From Bdellovibrionales bacterium (GTDB lineage Bacteria > Bdellovibrionota > Bdellovibrionia > Bdellovibrionales > UBA1609): a stretch of DNA of 64,000 nt. The stretch is from assembly GCA_028819545.1 (NCBI GenBank), contig JAPPLG010000014.1, positions 97,179 through 161,178 of the forward strand, read 5' to 3'. Position 1 is the first letter of the stretch, and every line of letters begins with the position of its first letter. A model generated the notes under the pieces. It worked only from the letters and a program-made list of their open reading frames with translations. It did no database searches and had not been told where the DNA came from. Both the position numbers and the translations under genes were made by a program. Shown piece by piece: positions 9,473 through 18,421 of the stretch.

Positions 9473-10189
9473 ATGTTTGTACGAAAGACTTTATTTTTTA
9501 TGTGCATATTTTTAATCAGCTGTGCACATGTGCCCCTTCAAGCAGGAGGAGAAGAGTCTGTCATTGTGGTTCATGGCTTTGCCAGAAGAGCCCGCTCTAT
9601 GAATCAAATTGCTACTGCTGTTCATCAAGCCGGTTATGAAGTCAGAAATGTAGACTACGATTCGATTAACAAAAATTTAAACGATATCAAAGAAGAAATT
9701 TATAGTAAGTTTGACCAATATATCTTTGAAAATCCAGGCAAAAAAATTCATTTTATAGGTCACTCTTTAGGGGGTCTTTTGGTTCGAGCTTATTTAGCTG
9801 AAAATAAATTAGATAATTTAGGTGTTGTAATTTTAATGGGAACACCCAATAAAGGCACACAACTGGTTAACCAATATGAAGACAAGTGGTACTTTTCCTG
9901 GCTGGGGCCAGTGATTCCTGAGCTAGGAGTTGGAAATTCTCAGTTTTTGGATGCACTTCAAATGCCTGATTATACCGTGGGTGTCATTGCAGGATCCAAG
10001 CCTTATTCCAGACGGTCTGCAAAGTACTTGGAAGGAGATCATGACGGCCTGGTTACAGTAGAGTCTGCCAAGTTAGAGGGAATGCATGATTTTATAGAAA
10101 TTGAAGTGAACCATTCCAGAATGAAGAGAGATCCGATAGTTATTGAACAGGTGATTTATTTCTTAGAAAATTCCCAGTTTAAAAAGTAG
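9473..10189 (+). CDS. Alpha/beta-hydrolase lipoprotein (lipase/esterase-like)
   Basis: This 238-aa protein has an N-terminal lipobox (FLISC) after the hydrophobic segment, so it is probably an envelope lipoprotein. Residues VIVVHGFARRARSM form the oxyanion strand-turn, and FIGHSLGGLLVRAYL carries the nucleophile elbow (Ser in GHSLGG). The catalytic Asp is probably in GDHDGLVTV, and the His in EIEVNHSRM. The architecture matches PGAP1/LipA-type esterases found in proteobacteria. The substrate is unknown. AGGAGA precedes the start at ATG 9473. Confidence 0.85.
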   Translation: MFVRKTLFFMCIFLISCAHVPLQAGGEESVIVVHGFARRARSMNQIATAVHQAGYEVRNVDYDSINKNLNDIKEEIYSKFDQYIFENPGKKIHFIGHSLGGLLVRAYLAENKLDNLGVVILMGTPNKGTQLVNQYEDKWYFSWLGPVIPELGVGNSQFLDALQMPDYTVGVIAGSKPYSRRSAKYLEGDHDGLVTVESAKLEGMHDFIEIEVNHSRMKRDPIVIEQVIYFLENSQFKK

Positions 10190-10560
10190 CAAAGGCTTGC
10201 AAGTATTCGCTCAGTAGCTACACTGCTTCGTAGTCCGGAATGACTTTTTACACACAGAAGTGAAATAGTTTGTATAAGTGACTCAAACGAGTTCAGCTTT
10301 GATCACAGATTCAAAGTAGTAATGTTTTTACCGACGCCGGCAACTGGATGCATTATATTAGAATTATAGAAAGTATAAAAATTGATAAATTTATAAATTA
10401 TAACCATAATCAAAAATTTGAGTTATTGAAAGATAATTTAAGGAAAGTCCATTCGTCAATATCTCAATTCTGTCATCGAATTAGTGAACATTCGCGGGGA
10501 TGACTATTAAAAAATTGATTCTAATTAAAAAACACATTAAGGTAATTGTGAAAAAACTTT
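10190..10560. repeat. Repeat-rich intergenic region without genes
   Basis: No credible ORF is present. The region is a mosaic of dispersed repeat pieces. AGTCCGGAATGACTTT (10232-10247) recurs at 19750-19765, and its core recurs at 63884-63896. 10281-10309 is an inverted partial copy of 7186-7217. The 27-mer at 10465-10491 recurs, reverse-complemented, at 63953-63979. Confidence 0.75.
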
Positions 10561-10634
10561 TGGGACATAGCTCAGTTGGTTAGAGTGCTACCTTGACATG
10601 GTAGAGGTCGGCGGTTCAAATCCGCCTGTCCCAA
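10561..10634 (+). tRNA. tRNA-Val (GAC)
   Basis: A full cloverleaf is visible. The acceptor stem TGGGACA/TGTCCCA has discriminator A. The D stem is GCTC/GAGT, and the anticodon stem is CTACC/GGTAG with loop TTGACAT (anticodon GAC). The T stem is GGCGG/CCGCC with loop TTCAAAT. No CCA is encoded; the sequence continues AAATAAAAA... after the discriminator region. It is 74 nt and reads Val codons GUC/GUU. The acceptor begins with U1-A72, uncommon but pairable. Confidence 0.93.
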
Positions 10635-10667
10635 TAAAAATTCATTATTTTTCTGTCGTTTCTGTAA

Positions 10668-10967
10668 TCATGAGGCAATAGAAACTTTTAATTTTACATT
10701 ATCTCGTCTTAATTGATCTTGCAGGACAATTTGTACCCATACTTTTTGAGGATGTTTGAGTTTTTTAGCCCATTTTGCTACCATTTTCACTGACGGTAGT
10801 CTCCTGCCTTTCTCAAAATCACATAGTTTCTGTTTGGATGTACTTAATTTATGAGCCATTTGAGTTTGAGTTAGTTCATTGTCCTCTCTATAAATAACCA
10901 ATAAGTCTGCCAAAGTTAAAGAACCATAATCTTTTTCCAAATTTTTTAAACTATATTTAATACTCAT
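10668..10967 (-). CDS. XRE-family helix-turn-helix regulator (orphan antitoxin-like)
   Basis: This 99-aa protein has a Cro/C1-type HTH at about residues 30-60 (LTQTQMAHKLSTSKQKLCDFEKGRRLP) followed by a helical C-terminus. The size and layout resemble HigA-type antitoxins or small autoregulators. No toxin gene is adjacent: the tRNA lies on one side and a non-coding repeat region on the other. AGGGTGG lies just upstream of the ATG. Its upstream region has an operator-like inverted repeat overlapping a promoter, suggesting autorepression. A 33-bp piece of this gene is duplicated at 11062-11094. Confidence 0.8.
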   Translation of the reverse strand: MSIKYSLKNLEKDYGSLTLADLLVIYREDNELTQTQMAHKLSTSKQKLCDFEKGRRLPSVKMVAKWAKKLKHPQKVWVQIVLQDQLRRDNVKLKVSIAS

Positions 10968-10975
10968 GTGGCACC

Positions 10976-11042
10976 ACCCTTTTAGGAAAAATCTACAACA
11001 TCCACATTTTAATGTGTACCCCTAAAAAGGGTATTTTGTCAA
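10976..11042 (-). promoter_or_regulatory. Promoter and operator-like inverted repeats of the XRE gene
   Basis: Read on the minus strand, TTGACA (11042-11037) is followed by a possible -10 (TACACA) after 18 nt. An inverted repeat, ACCCTTTTAGG (10976-10986) with CCTAAAAAGGGT (11021-11032; one extra A), has one arm in the spacer. A second palindrome, CACATTTTAATGTG, spans 11003-11016. This is a typical arrangement for repressor autoregulation. Confidence 0.55.
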
Positions 11043-11328
11043 CATTAAAAATATCCAACAGTTTGAGGATGCTTGAGTTTTTTAGCCCATTTTGTCTAAA
11101 ATACAAGCTGTTAATCAAAAATAGAGATTACTAATTGACCTTAACAGTACCCTCTAGTAAATAACTTTTTGCACAATAAATTATAGTTCAAAAAATAGTT
11201 AAAATCTTAAAATATTAAAAATTACTGCCCAAAAGAATAGAAATTACAGTTTAGCTCTGGTATGCTCTCTGACTCACTTAGAAGTACTAACAGAATATAT
11301 TATAGAATTGAAAAGATAAGGAATTTCA
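11043..11328. other. Non-coding stretch with a duplicated fragment of the XRE gene
   Basis: No ORF is supported. Positions 11062-11094 repeat 10745-10777 of the XRE gene with a single mismatch in 33 nt, so a partial gene copy or template-switch duplication was left here. The remainder is A+T-rich and presumably contains the promoter of the next gene. Confidence 0.6.
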
Positions 11329-12453
11329 ATGAGTTATGACTTAAATTTTAGAAAATACATTATAGTTTTTACCTTTTTTATTTCCAGCTTTTCCAAAGCT
11401 CAAATTGAAGAAAAAACACTGGAGATCCTCACACCTAACGATCAAACCAGTGAAATTTTAAAATTAGCTGAAAAAGAAGCCGCCTATCAATTGATCTCAG
11501 ATATGCTGGGGAAAGATCAGTTTGAAAAAATCAAAAGCTCTATTGACAAAAAAGTTCTGCCTCAAAGCAAAAACTTTATCCTATTAACAAAAATCATTGA
11601 AACAGAACCCACTGAAGATAAACAATTTTTGAATAAAGTATTGATACGATTTTCAAAGAAAACTTTAAAAAATATTCTTATCTCTTCTCATCTTTTTTAT
11701 TTGGATTACAGCGCAGACAGAATTCTAACTCTTATTGAGTTTAAAGATGAAAAAAATAGAAAAGTGTACCGCTGGTGGAACGAAAATGTGGAAACTCCAA
11801 ATCCCATACAAAATCTTTATTCAAACCTTCAAAGCTTATTCCTTAAATATGGCTTTTATGCTGTTCACCCCACCTTTAGCCAATATCATTTTATGATTCC
11901 TAAGAAACTAAAGTTTAACAAACTCAATGCTAAAACAGCTCAAAAACTTGCTGAATTTTTTCAATCCGGTCTTATCATTTTAGGCTCTATCACCTTAGAG
12001 CCTCTTTCAGATTCTATGTCTCAAGCGATCTGGGACTTAACTCTTTATAACTCTATTTACCTAAGAGAACTTTCCACATATAAATCGAGAACGAAAGTTC
12101 CTGAACATTCCTGGGATTTTTTAAAAACACACCACTGGGCTGAAAACTTTGCTATGGAAATGAAGTCTATCTATGAAAAAGGTGTTCTCTCCTCACAGCT
12201 CTTTACAATAACTCTGGAAGGAAGCTTAAACCATCTGGAACGAGAAACTTTAAAAAAATCTTTGGAAAAAACACCTAATATCAACAATCTGACAATTAAT
12301 GTTATTTCAGCTAAACAAATCGTGTACAATGCTGACGTCAATGCTCAAGGCACTCAAATTCTACAACAAGTTAAAAAATTAAAAGTATTGGATTTCAAAC
12401 TCTCTCCCTATTTACAAAGAGAAAACCATTTAGTGATAAAGGTTGATAAATGA
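11329..12453 (+). CDS. Secreted hypothetical protein
   Basis: This 374-aa protein has a signal-anchor-like N-terminus (residues 9-24, IIVFTFFISSFSKA). The mature part begins with a helical EAAYQLISDMLGKDQFEK segment. Mixed alpha/beta units follow, including FLKYGFYAVHP and SGLIILGSITLEPL, a pattern seen in envelope lipoproteins that bind via small alpha/beta domains. I do not recognise the family. It overlaps lipB by 4 nt (ATGA), so it is translationally coupled to it. Confidence 0.7.
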   Translation: MSYDLNFRKYIIVFTFFISSFSKAQIEEKTLEILTPNDQTSEILKLAEKEAAYQLISDMLGKDQFEKIKSSIDKKVLPQSKNFILLTKIIETEPTEDKQFLNKVLIRFSKKTLKNILISSHLFYLDYSADRILTLIEFKDEKNRKVYRWWNENVETPNPIQNLYSNLQSLFLKYGFYAVHPTFSQYHFMIPKKLKFNKLNAKTAQKLAEFFQSGLIILGSITLEPLSDSMSQAIWDLTLYNSIYLRELSTYKSRTKVPEHSWDFLKTHHWAENFAMEMKSIYEKGVLSSQLFTITLEGSLNHLERETLKKSLEKTPNINNLTINVISAKQIVYNADVNAQGTQILQQVKKLKVLDFKLSPYLQRENHLVIKVDK

Positions 12454-13064
12454 TTTTTCAAAAAGTATGGGCAGATCAAATTCCTTATATGGAAAGTCTC
12501 AAAGAACAAGAAAAATTGAAAACAAAATGTTTGGAAACAAACAAAAACTTTGCTCTTTGTTTTCACTGCCCTGCTGTAATCACTATGGGATTAAGAGGGT
12601 CTGAAGAAGACTTAATGCTGAAAAAATCAGAATATGAGAAAAAAAATATTCCTATTATCCCAATTAAAAGAGGAGGGCAAGCTACCCTACACTCTCAAGG
12701 ACAGCTGGTTCTTTATCCCATTGCTAACATCAAACAAAATAAATTCAGAGTAAAAGACTTTGTGCACTTTATTGAACAAGCTACAAAAGAAACACTCGCC
12801 CAAATGGGAATTGCCACTCATAAGGAAGAAGGACAGGCAGGCCTTTTTACTTCAAAAGGAAAAATTGCCTTCTTTGGAATTCATGTCACTGAAGGAGTCA
12901 GCCAGCATGGTTTAGCTATTAATATTGATAATGATTTAAAACTATTTGATCTGATCCGAAGCTGTGGAGTCAGCCATCGAGTACATGATAAACTCTCTAA
13001 CTACTGTAAAGCTGACATTCAAGAAGTCTTTGATTTATGGATCAAAACAGCTAAGAGAACCTGA
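12450..13064 (+). CDS. lipB: Octanoyl-[acyl-carrier-protein]:protein N-octanoyltransferase
   Basis: LipB transfers octanoate from ACP to the lipoyl domains of 2-oxoacid dehydrogenases. The 204-aa protein contains the family RGGxxT-H-GQ-V-YP element as RGGQATLHSQGQLVLYPI. The catalytic Lys segment is KIAFFGIHVTEGVSQHGLAIN, and the catalytic Cys is in IRSCGV (usually PCG). The TMG of ITMGLRG matches the lipoate-fold N-terminus. No lipA is in the window. The 3' end overlaps convergent dnaE by 14 nt. Confidence 0.9.
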   Translation: MIFQKVWADQIPYMESLKEQEKLKTKCLETNKNFALCFHCPAVITMGLRGSEEDLMLKKSEYEKKNIPIIPIKRGGQATLHSQGQLVLYPIANIKQNKFRVKDFVHFIEQATKETLAQMGIATHKEEGQAGLFTSKGKIAFFGIHVTEGVSQHGLAINIDNDLKLFDLIRSCGVSHRVHDKLSNYCKADIQEVFDLWIKTAKRT

Positions 13065-16000
13065 TATTCTCAGGGGGTATAAACTCCCTTATTTTTTCCA
13101 ATACAGAAAAATTAACACTAAGAGGAGTTTGAGACTTCATTCTCAAAGAAGAAACACCAGTATTGATATTAAAAACAACCACTGAAGAGCCTTCATTGCT
13201 TTCTATAATTTGTTTGAGCCCTTTCATTTGCTCATCCTTAATTTGATCGGAAATTGAGATTTCAACTCTATTAGCCCGTGATAACAACATACTTAAAGGA
13301 GTTACTTTTTCTACAATACATTTATTATCTCTAGATTGAAAACGCCCTTCGATATACACAGGTTCATCTGATTGCAACAGCTTTTCATTATCCAGATACA
13401 CATTGGAGAAAAATACCAAATCCAACAAGCCTGTACGATCCCCTAATTGAGCAAAACCCATTGCTGTTCCCTTGCGGGTTCTGACTTCTCTTAAATTTTC
13501 AATAATTCCCCAAACTTTTATTTGATCTTTAGGTTTTTCAACAATCTCATGGATTGTTTCTGAAGGGTAAGACTTTAAATAAGGTTTAAAGTAATCCAAA
13601 GGATGCTCACTTAAATAAAACCCAATGACTTGTTTTTCATGATTCAGTTTTTCTAAATTACTCCATTTTTGAGAATGTGCCAGACAAACTGTTTCTCCTT
13701 CATCCAATAGTGAGAATAAATCAGACTGCCCTGTTAAAATGTCCTGTTTCTTCTTTTCCGCCTTTTCAACCAGTAAATCAAAATTTGATGCTATTTCAAA
13801 CCTTTCATATCCTAAACCATCAAAAGCTCCTGCCTTTACTAAAGAGTCTATTGTTTTTTTATTGACCCTTTTAGAATCTACAGATTCCAAAAAGTGATCA
13901 AAAGATTTAAATGAACCTATTTTTTCACGTACAGATACAATATGATGAACGGCCACACTCCCCACCCCTTTGATGGCCCCCAAAGCAAAATAAATCTCTT
14001 CACCATGAACAGAAAATTCATATTCAGAATAATTGACATGAGGGGGTTTGAGTTTAATACCCCGCACTCTGGCATTTTGAATATATTTTGTGACTTTTGT
14101 GGTATCTCCCATTTCTGTTGTTAAAAGAGCGGCAAAAAATTCTACAGGATAGTAATGCTTCAGCCAGGCTGTCTGCGCCGCTAATACACAGTAGGCGGCC
14201 GCATGAGCCTTATTAAATCCATATTTTGCAAATTCAGCAACTGTATCAAATAATTTTTCAGACTTTTTCAAGTCATAATTTTTCTTTTGGGCTCCAGATA
14301 AAAATCGAGTCTTTTGTTTTCTCATTTCTGACGGAATTTTTTCTCCCATAGCTCTTCTTAAAACATCCGCTTCCGCATAACTGTAACCCGCAATCATGGC
14401 AGAAATAAGAAGCACCTGCTCCTGATAAACCACAATTCCATGGGTCTCTTTCAGAATGGACTCTAGCTCAGGAAATATATATTTAGCTGTTTTAGATTTT
14501 CTTCTTTCCAAATAAGTGGGAATCATATCCATAGGCCCCGGTCGAAAGAGAGCATTGATTGCAATAATATCTTCAAAGCAGGTGGGTTTTGCTTTTCGGA
14601 TCAGATCAGTGATCCCCTTTCCCTCAAACTGAAAAATACCTAATGTGTCCCCTTGACTCATAATATGATAAATCCCTTCATCAGACAGAGAAATATCTGT
14701 TGTTCTAATTTTTTTATCTCGATTTTTTTCAATAAGCTCAAAAGCTCTTTGAATATGGGTAAGTGTTTTTAAGCCCAGAAAATCAAATTTGACCAAACCA
14801 ATTTTTTTAGCGTATTTCAAATCAAATTGAATAACATTTTCGTCTTCAGCCCCCCTATAAAGAGGTGCATAGTGCAAAATAGGTTTTTCCGCTATAATGA
14901 CTCCTGCCGCATGAATACTCACATGGCGAACCAACCCTTCAATTCTTTGAGCAAGATCCATTAAAGTAAAAATTTGTGAATCTGTCTCTGTTAATTCTTT
15001 CAAGGCTGGATTTTGATTAAGAGCTTCCTGAAGAGAGATGCCCAACTGCTCTGGTATTAATTTTACAATAGCATCTACTTCTGAATAAGACATAGAAAGC
15101 ACCCGCCCTACATCACGGATAGCCGCCCGCGCCTGTAGACGTCCAAAAGTAATCACCTGTGCAACAAAATCTTTTCCATATGTTTCCTGCACATGTTGAA
15201 TCACACGGTTTCTATGCTCTTGACAAAAATCAATATCAAAGTCAGGCATACTAATTCTTTCAGGATTTAAAAATCTTTCAAAAAGAAGATTTTGAGGCAT
15301 AGGATCCAAATCAGTAATACCCAAAGTATAAGCCACCAATGAAGAAGCTCCAGAGCCTCTGCCCGGCCCCACAGGAATCCCCTCCTCTTTTGCCCAGTGA
15401 ACAAACTCATGAACAATAAGGAAGTACCCCGTAAAACCCATAGAATCAATGATGTCTAACTCCTCTTTTAAGCGAGTTTGATATTGTTCCAAGTTAGAGA
15501 CATTTTTCAATTTTTTCTTAAGACCATTTTCAGCTAAGTATTTTAACTCTAATTTTAGATTTTTCTTTTTTTCCAAAATCGGAGTGGGCAAATGATAAAT
15601 AGGACGATTTTGCTTGTCTTTCAGTTGAAACTCCAGCTGACAGCGATCTGCAACATCCAAAGTATTTTGTATTAAAGAAATATCTTCATCTTTAAATAAA
15701 ACCCGCATTTGTTCTGCAGACTTAAATTCCTGTTCTCTATCTTCTCTTTTTCTATTTTCTAAAGTATCGTTTTCTCCAATGCATCTTAAAACATCCTGAA
15801 TAATATAATCTTTTCTTTCTGTGTAATGAACATCATTTGCCGCCACTAATGGGAGAGACAAAATAGAAGAAGTTTCTTTTAAAAACTGATTGTAATCCTG
15901 AGGATTGGTTTTTGTATATTCCAAGTACAACCGGTCTTTAAAAATAGATTGTAAATCTTTAATTCTATTTAAAGCTTTTTCACTTCCGTAATTTCTGTAA

Positions 16001-16428
16001 ATTTTAAAAACCTGGCCGGTTTCCCCTCCGGTCAGAGCAATAATATTTTGAGAGTATTTTGTTAAAACAGAGTCATCCACTCTTGGAATATAATAAAAAC
16101 CTTCCTGATACCCTATGGTGCTGATATGACAAAGATTCCTATACCCTTCTTCATTTTGAGCTAAAAGAACCAAACTTTGCTCATAATCAATTTTTTTCTT
16201 TTTTTCCAATCGATCTTCAGTAAGATAAATTTCAGAACCTATAATAGGTTTAATTCCATTTTCTTTACATGTAAAATAAAGCTCCAAAGCTCCAAAAAGA
16301 TTTCCATAATCTGTTAAAGCCAAAGCTGGCATATTATATTCAACACATTTTTTAACAAGATCTTCAATTTTTGAAGTTGCACGAAGAAGTGAATACTGTG
16401 AATGAACATGAAGGTGAACAAATGACAA
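13051..16428 (-). CDS. dnaE: DNA polymerase III alpha subunit
   Basis: This is the replicative polymerase of the C family (1125 aa, DnaE1-like length). The N-terminal PHP domain starts FVHLHVHSQYSLL. The palm carries PDFDIDFCQEHR with the catalytic aspartates and the GPGRGSGASSLVAY motif. The finger region includes RPGPMDMIPTYLERR and GEKIPSEMRKQK. A helix-hairpin-helix region (LGAIKGVGSVAV) and an OB domain (IKVWGIIENLREVRTRKG) follow. It lies 3 nt downstream of guaA on the same strand. Confidence 0.98.
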   Translation of the reverse strand: MSFVHLHVHSQYSLLRATSKIEDLVKKCVEYNMPALALTDYGNLFGALELYFTCKENGIKPIIGSEIYLTEDRLEKKKKIDYEQSLVLLAQNEEGYRNLCHISTIGYQEGFYYIPRVDDSVLTKYSQNIIALTGGETGQVFKIYRNYGSEKALNRIKDLQSIFKDRLYLEYTKTNPQDYNQFLKETSSILSLPLVAANDVHYTERKDYIIQDVLRCIGENDTLENRKREDREQEFKSAEQMRVLFKDEDISLIQNTLDVADRCQLEFQLKDKQNRPIYHLPTPILEKKKNLKLELKYLAENGLKKKLKNVSNLEQYQTRLKEELDIIDSMGFTGYFLIVHEFVHWAKEEGIPVGPGRGSGASSLVAYTLGITDLDPMPQNLLFERFLNPERISMPDFDIDFCQEHRNRVIQHVQETYGKDFVAQVITFGRLQARAAIRDVGRVLSMSYSEVDAIVKLIPEQLGISLQEALNQNPALKELTETDSQIFTLMDLAQRIEGLVRHVSIHAAGVIIAEKPILHYAPLYRGAEDENVIQFDLKYAKKIGLVKFDFLGLKTLTHIQRAFELIEKNRDKKIRTTDISLSDEGIYHIMSQGDTLGIFQFEGKGITDLIRKAKPTCFEDIIAINALFRPGPMDMIPTYLERRKSKTAKYIFPELESILKETHGIVVYQEQVLLISAMIAGYSYAEADVLRRAMGEKIPSEMRKQKTRFLSGAQKKNYDLKKSEKLFDTVAEFAKYGFNKAHAAAYCVLAAQTAWLKHYYPVEFFAALLTTEMGDTTKVTKYIQNARVRGIKLKPPHVNYSEYEFSVHGEEIYFALGAIKGVGSVAVHHIVSVREKIGSFKSFDHFLESVDSKRVNKKTIDSLVKAGAFDGLGYERFEIASNFDLLVEKAEKKKQDILTGQSDLFSLLDEGETVCLAHSQKWSNLEKLNHEKQVIGFYLSEHPLDYFKPYLKSYPSETIHEIVEKPKDQIKVWGIIENLREVRTRKGTAMGFAQLGDRTGLLDLVFFSNVYLDNEKLLQSDEPVYIEGRFQSRDNKCIVEKVTPLSMLLSRANRVEISISDQIKDEQMKGLKQIIESNEGSSVVVFNINTGVSSLRMKSQTPLSVNFSVLEKIREFIPPENIRFS

Positions 16429-16431
16429 GTT

Positions 16432-17937
16432 TTACTCCCATTCAATAGTCGCCGGCGGTTTAGATGTTATATCATAAACCACACGATTAATACCACGCAC
16501 CTTGTTGGTGATTTTATTAGAAACCTGCTCCAAAAAAGAAGAATCAAAGGGATACCAGTGGGCTGTCATCCCATCTGTAGAAGTCACTGCTCTTAATACC
16601 AGAGTTTTTTCAAAAGTTCTAAAGTCCCCCTGCACCCCTACAGAACGGCAAGGCAGTAACACGGCTAAAGACTGCCATATTTGATCGTATAAACCCTGAT
16701 TTTTTAACTCAGAAATAAAAATATGATCTGCTTTTTTCAGCAGATCCAAGCTTTCTTTATCAACCTCCCCCAAGATACGAATAGCAAGACCAGGCCCTGG
16801 AAAAGGGTGTCTATTCAATATTTTATGGGGGATATCTAATTTTTTACCTAAAGATCTTACTTCATCTTTAAAGAGGTTTCTTATAGGTTCAACAAGCTTG
16901 AGGCCCAGTTCTTTTGGAAGCCCGCCCACATTGTGATGAGACTTAATGGTCGCACTGGGATTATGAGGGGAATAGCTTTCAATAACATCCGGATATAAAG
17001 TCCCTTGTGCAAGAAACTCAATGTCAGAATCTTTATTCTGCTTAAAAACATCAATAAAGGTATGCCCAATGATTTTTCTTTTTTCTTCCGGATCTATAAC
17101 TCCTTTTAACCTTTTTAGAAAAATTTCTTCAGCTGAAATTCCTTCCACATTCAAACCCATCTGACGATAGTTTTCAAGCACCTCACTAAATTCATTTTCT
17201 CTAAGCAAACCTGTATCCACAAAAAGGCATTGAACATTTTGAGATCCTAGTATTTGTGTTAAAAGCTTGGCTACAACTGTGGAGTCCACACCACCGCTCA
17301 AAGCACAAAGCACCCTGCCTTTACATGTTTTACGAACATAAGCTTCTATCTCCTGAAACATAGAATCTTCATTCCATAAGCCTTCTTCAGCCTGACACAT
17401 ATTTTTTGCAAAATATTTTAATAAATCAAAACCTTTCTCTGTATGATGAACTTCAGGGTGAAACTGAAAGGTTAAAATTTTTCTGGATTCATCCAAATAA
17501 GAAACAGGCATCCCTTCATTTTCAGCCATTAACTTCATACCCAAAGGAGCTTTTTCCACAATATCTCCATGGCTCATCCACACCGTCTGTTCCTGTACAT
17601 TTAAAAGAAGATTTTCTTTCCACTTTATTTTTGTTTTACCATAAGCTCCTTGGGAAGACGGCTGTACCTTTCCTCCCAACTGATGACAAATCAACTGCAT
17701 TCCATAACAAACACCCAAACAGGGAGCTATTTTAATTAACTTCTCAATAGAACACTCAGGAGCATTTTTTTCAAAAACAGAGTGCGGCCCACCACTTAAA
17801 ATAATCCCATAGGGCTTATCTTTAATTGGAGTTTCATAGTGTTGAACTTCAGAGTAATAACCCATTTCACGCAGACGCCGGGCTAATAACCAAGTGTATT
17901 GAGAGCCAAAGTCAAGAATAACAAATTTTTGTTTCAT
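16432..17937 (-). CDS. guaA: GMP synthase (glutamine-hydrolysing)
   Basis: It amidates XMP to GMP. The 501-aa protein has a class I glutaminase domain (FGSQYTWLLARRLRE; catalytic Cys in CLGVCYGMQ; His/Glu in QFHPEVHHT). It has an ATP-pyrophosphatase domain with the SGGVDSTVVA P-loop and a C-terminal dimerisation domain ending NRVVYDITSKPPATIEWE. The length is slightly below the 525 aa of E. coli. dnaE follows after 3 nt. Confidence 0.98.
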   Translation of the reverse strand: MKQKFVILDFGSQYTWLLARRLREMGYYSEVQHYETPIKDKPYGIILSGGPHSVFEKNAPECSIEKLIKIAPCLGVCYGMQLICHQLGGKVQPSSQGAYGKTKIKWKENLLLNVQEQTVWMSHGDIVEKAPLGMKLMAENEGMPVSYLDESRKILTFQFHPEVHHTEKGFDLLKYFAKNMCQAEEGLWNEDSMFQEIEAYVRKTCKGRVLCALSGGVDSTVVAKLLTQILGSQNVQCLFVDTGLLRENEFSEVLENYRQMGLNVEGISAEEIFLKRLKGVIDPEEKRKIIGHTFIDVFKQNKDSDIEFLAQGTLYPDVIESYSPHNPSATIKSHHNVGGLPKELGLKLVEPIRNLFKDEVRSLGKKLDIPHKILNRHPFPGPGLAIRILGEVDKESLDLLKKADHIFISELKNQGLYDQIWQSLAVLLPCRSVGVQGDFRTFEKTLVLRAVTSTDGMTAHWYPFDSSFLEQVSNKITNKVRGINRVVYDITSKPPATIEWE

Positions 17938-17949
17938 TGGATGTGTATA

Positions 17950-18324
17950 TTACACACCAAAAGAAAATCCGCAACCACATGATTTTTTTGCATTGGGATT
18001 TGAGAAGGTAAAGCCCTTTCCATTAAGCCCTCCGTCAAAATCCAAAATCATACCCATTAAATAAAGCAGGCTCTTGGAATCAACGACTATTTTAATCCCC
18101 TTAGACTCAAGAACACGATCCTGATCCCCTTTATGGGTATCAAAATCCAATTTATAGGAAAAGCCGGAACAGCCTCCCTCTTTAATAGCAATACGCAGGA
18201 AAGAAGACTCTTCCTTTTCTTGCAGGTGTTGAATCTGCTGAGCCGCTTGATCAGAAATTGAAATCAATTTACCCTCACTAAGACTTAAGTTTATAGTCTT
18301 TATTTTACCAAAAATGAACTTCAT
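17950..18324 (-). CDS. A-type iron-sulfur carrier (ErpA/IscA family)
   Basis: This is a 124-aa protein. I start it at MKFIFGKIKTINLSLSE rather than at the track start, which adds 17 residues lacking family resemblance. The three ligand cysteines are visible: GGCSGFSYKL and the C-terminal SCGCGFSF. The core ISDQAAQQIQHLQ and VVDSKSLLYLMGMILDF match the family. It binds or transfers Fe-S clusters. ErpA, IscA and SufA cannot be separated by eye. It is upstream of guaA with a 12-nt gap. Confidence 0.9.
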   Translation of the reverse strand: MKFIFGKIKTINLSLSEGKLISISDQAAQQIQHLQEKEESSFLRIAIKEGGCSGFSYKLDFDTHKGDQDRVLESKGIKIVVDSKSLLYLMGMILDFDGGLNGKGFTFSNPNAKKSCGCGFSFGV

Positions 18325-18421
18325 TGAAAAGAGCTTTGTTTTCTTATAAAAAATATGAGAGTTTTGAAGCCACATTTTTTATGCATCTTAAGTATTTAAA
18401 GATAAACCCAAGCAGGTAAAA

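Noticed and set aside
9436-9639. ORF of 67 aa in another frame over the lipase gene
   Set aside because: It is a shadow frame; the alpha/beta hydrolase frame has the lipobox, GHSLGG motif and a ribosome-binding site.
10190-10560. Insertion sequence beside tRNA-Val
   Set aside because: No transposase frame and no flanking inverted terminal repeats; only short dispersed repeat pieces are visible.
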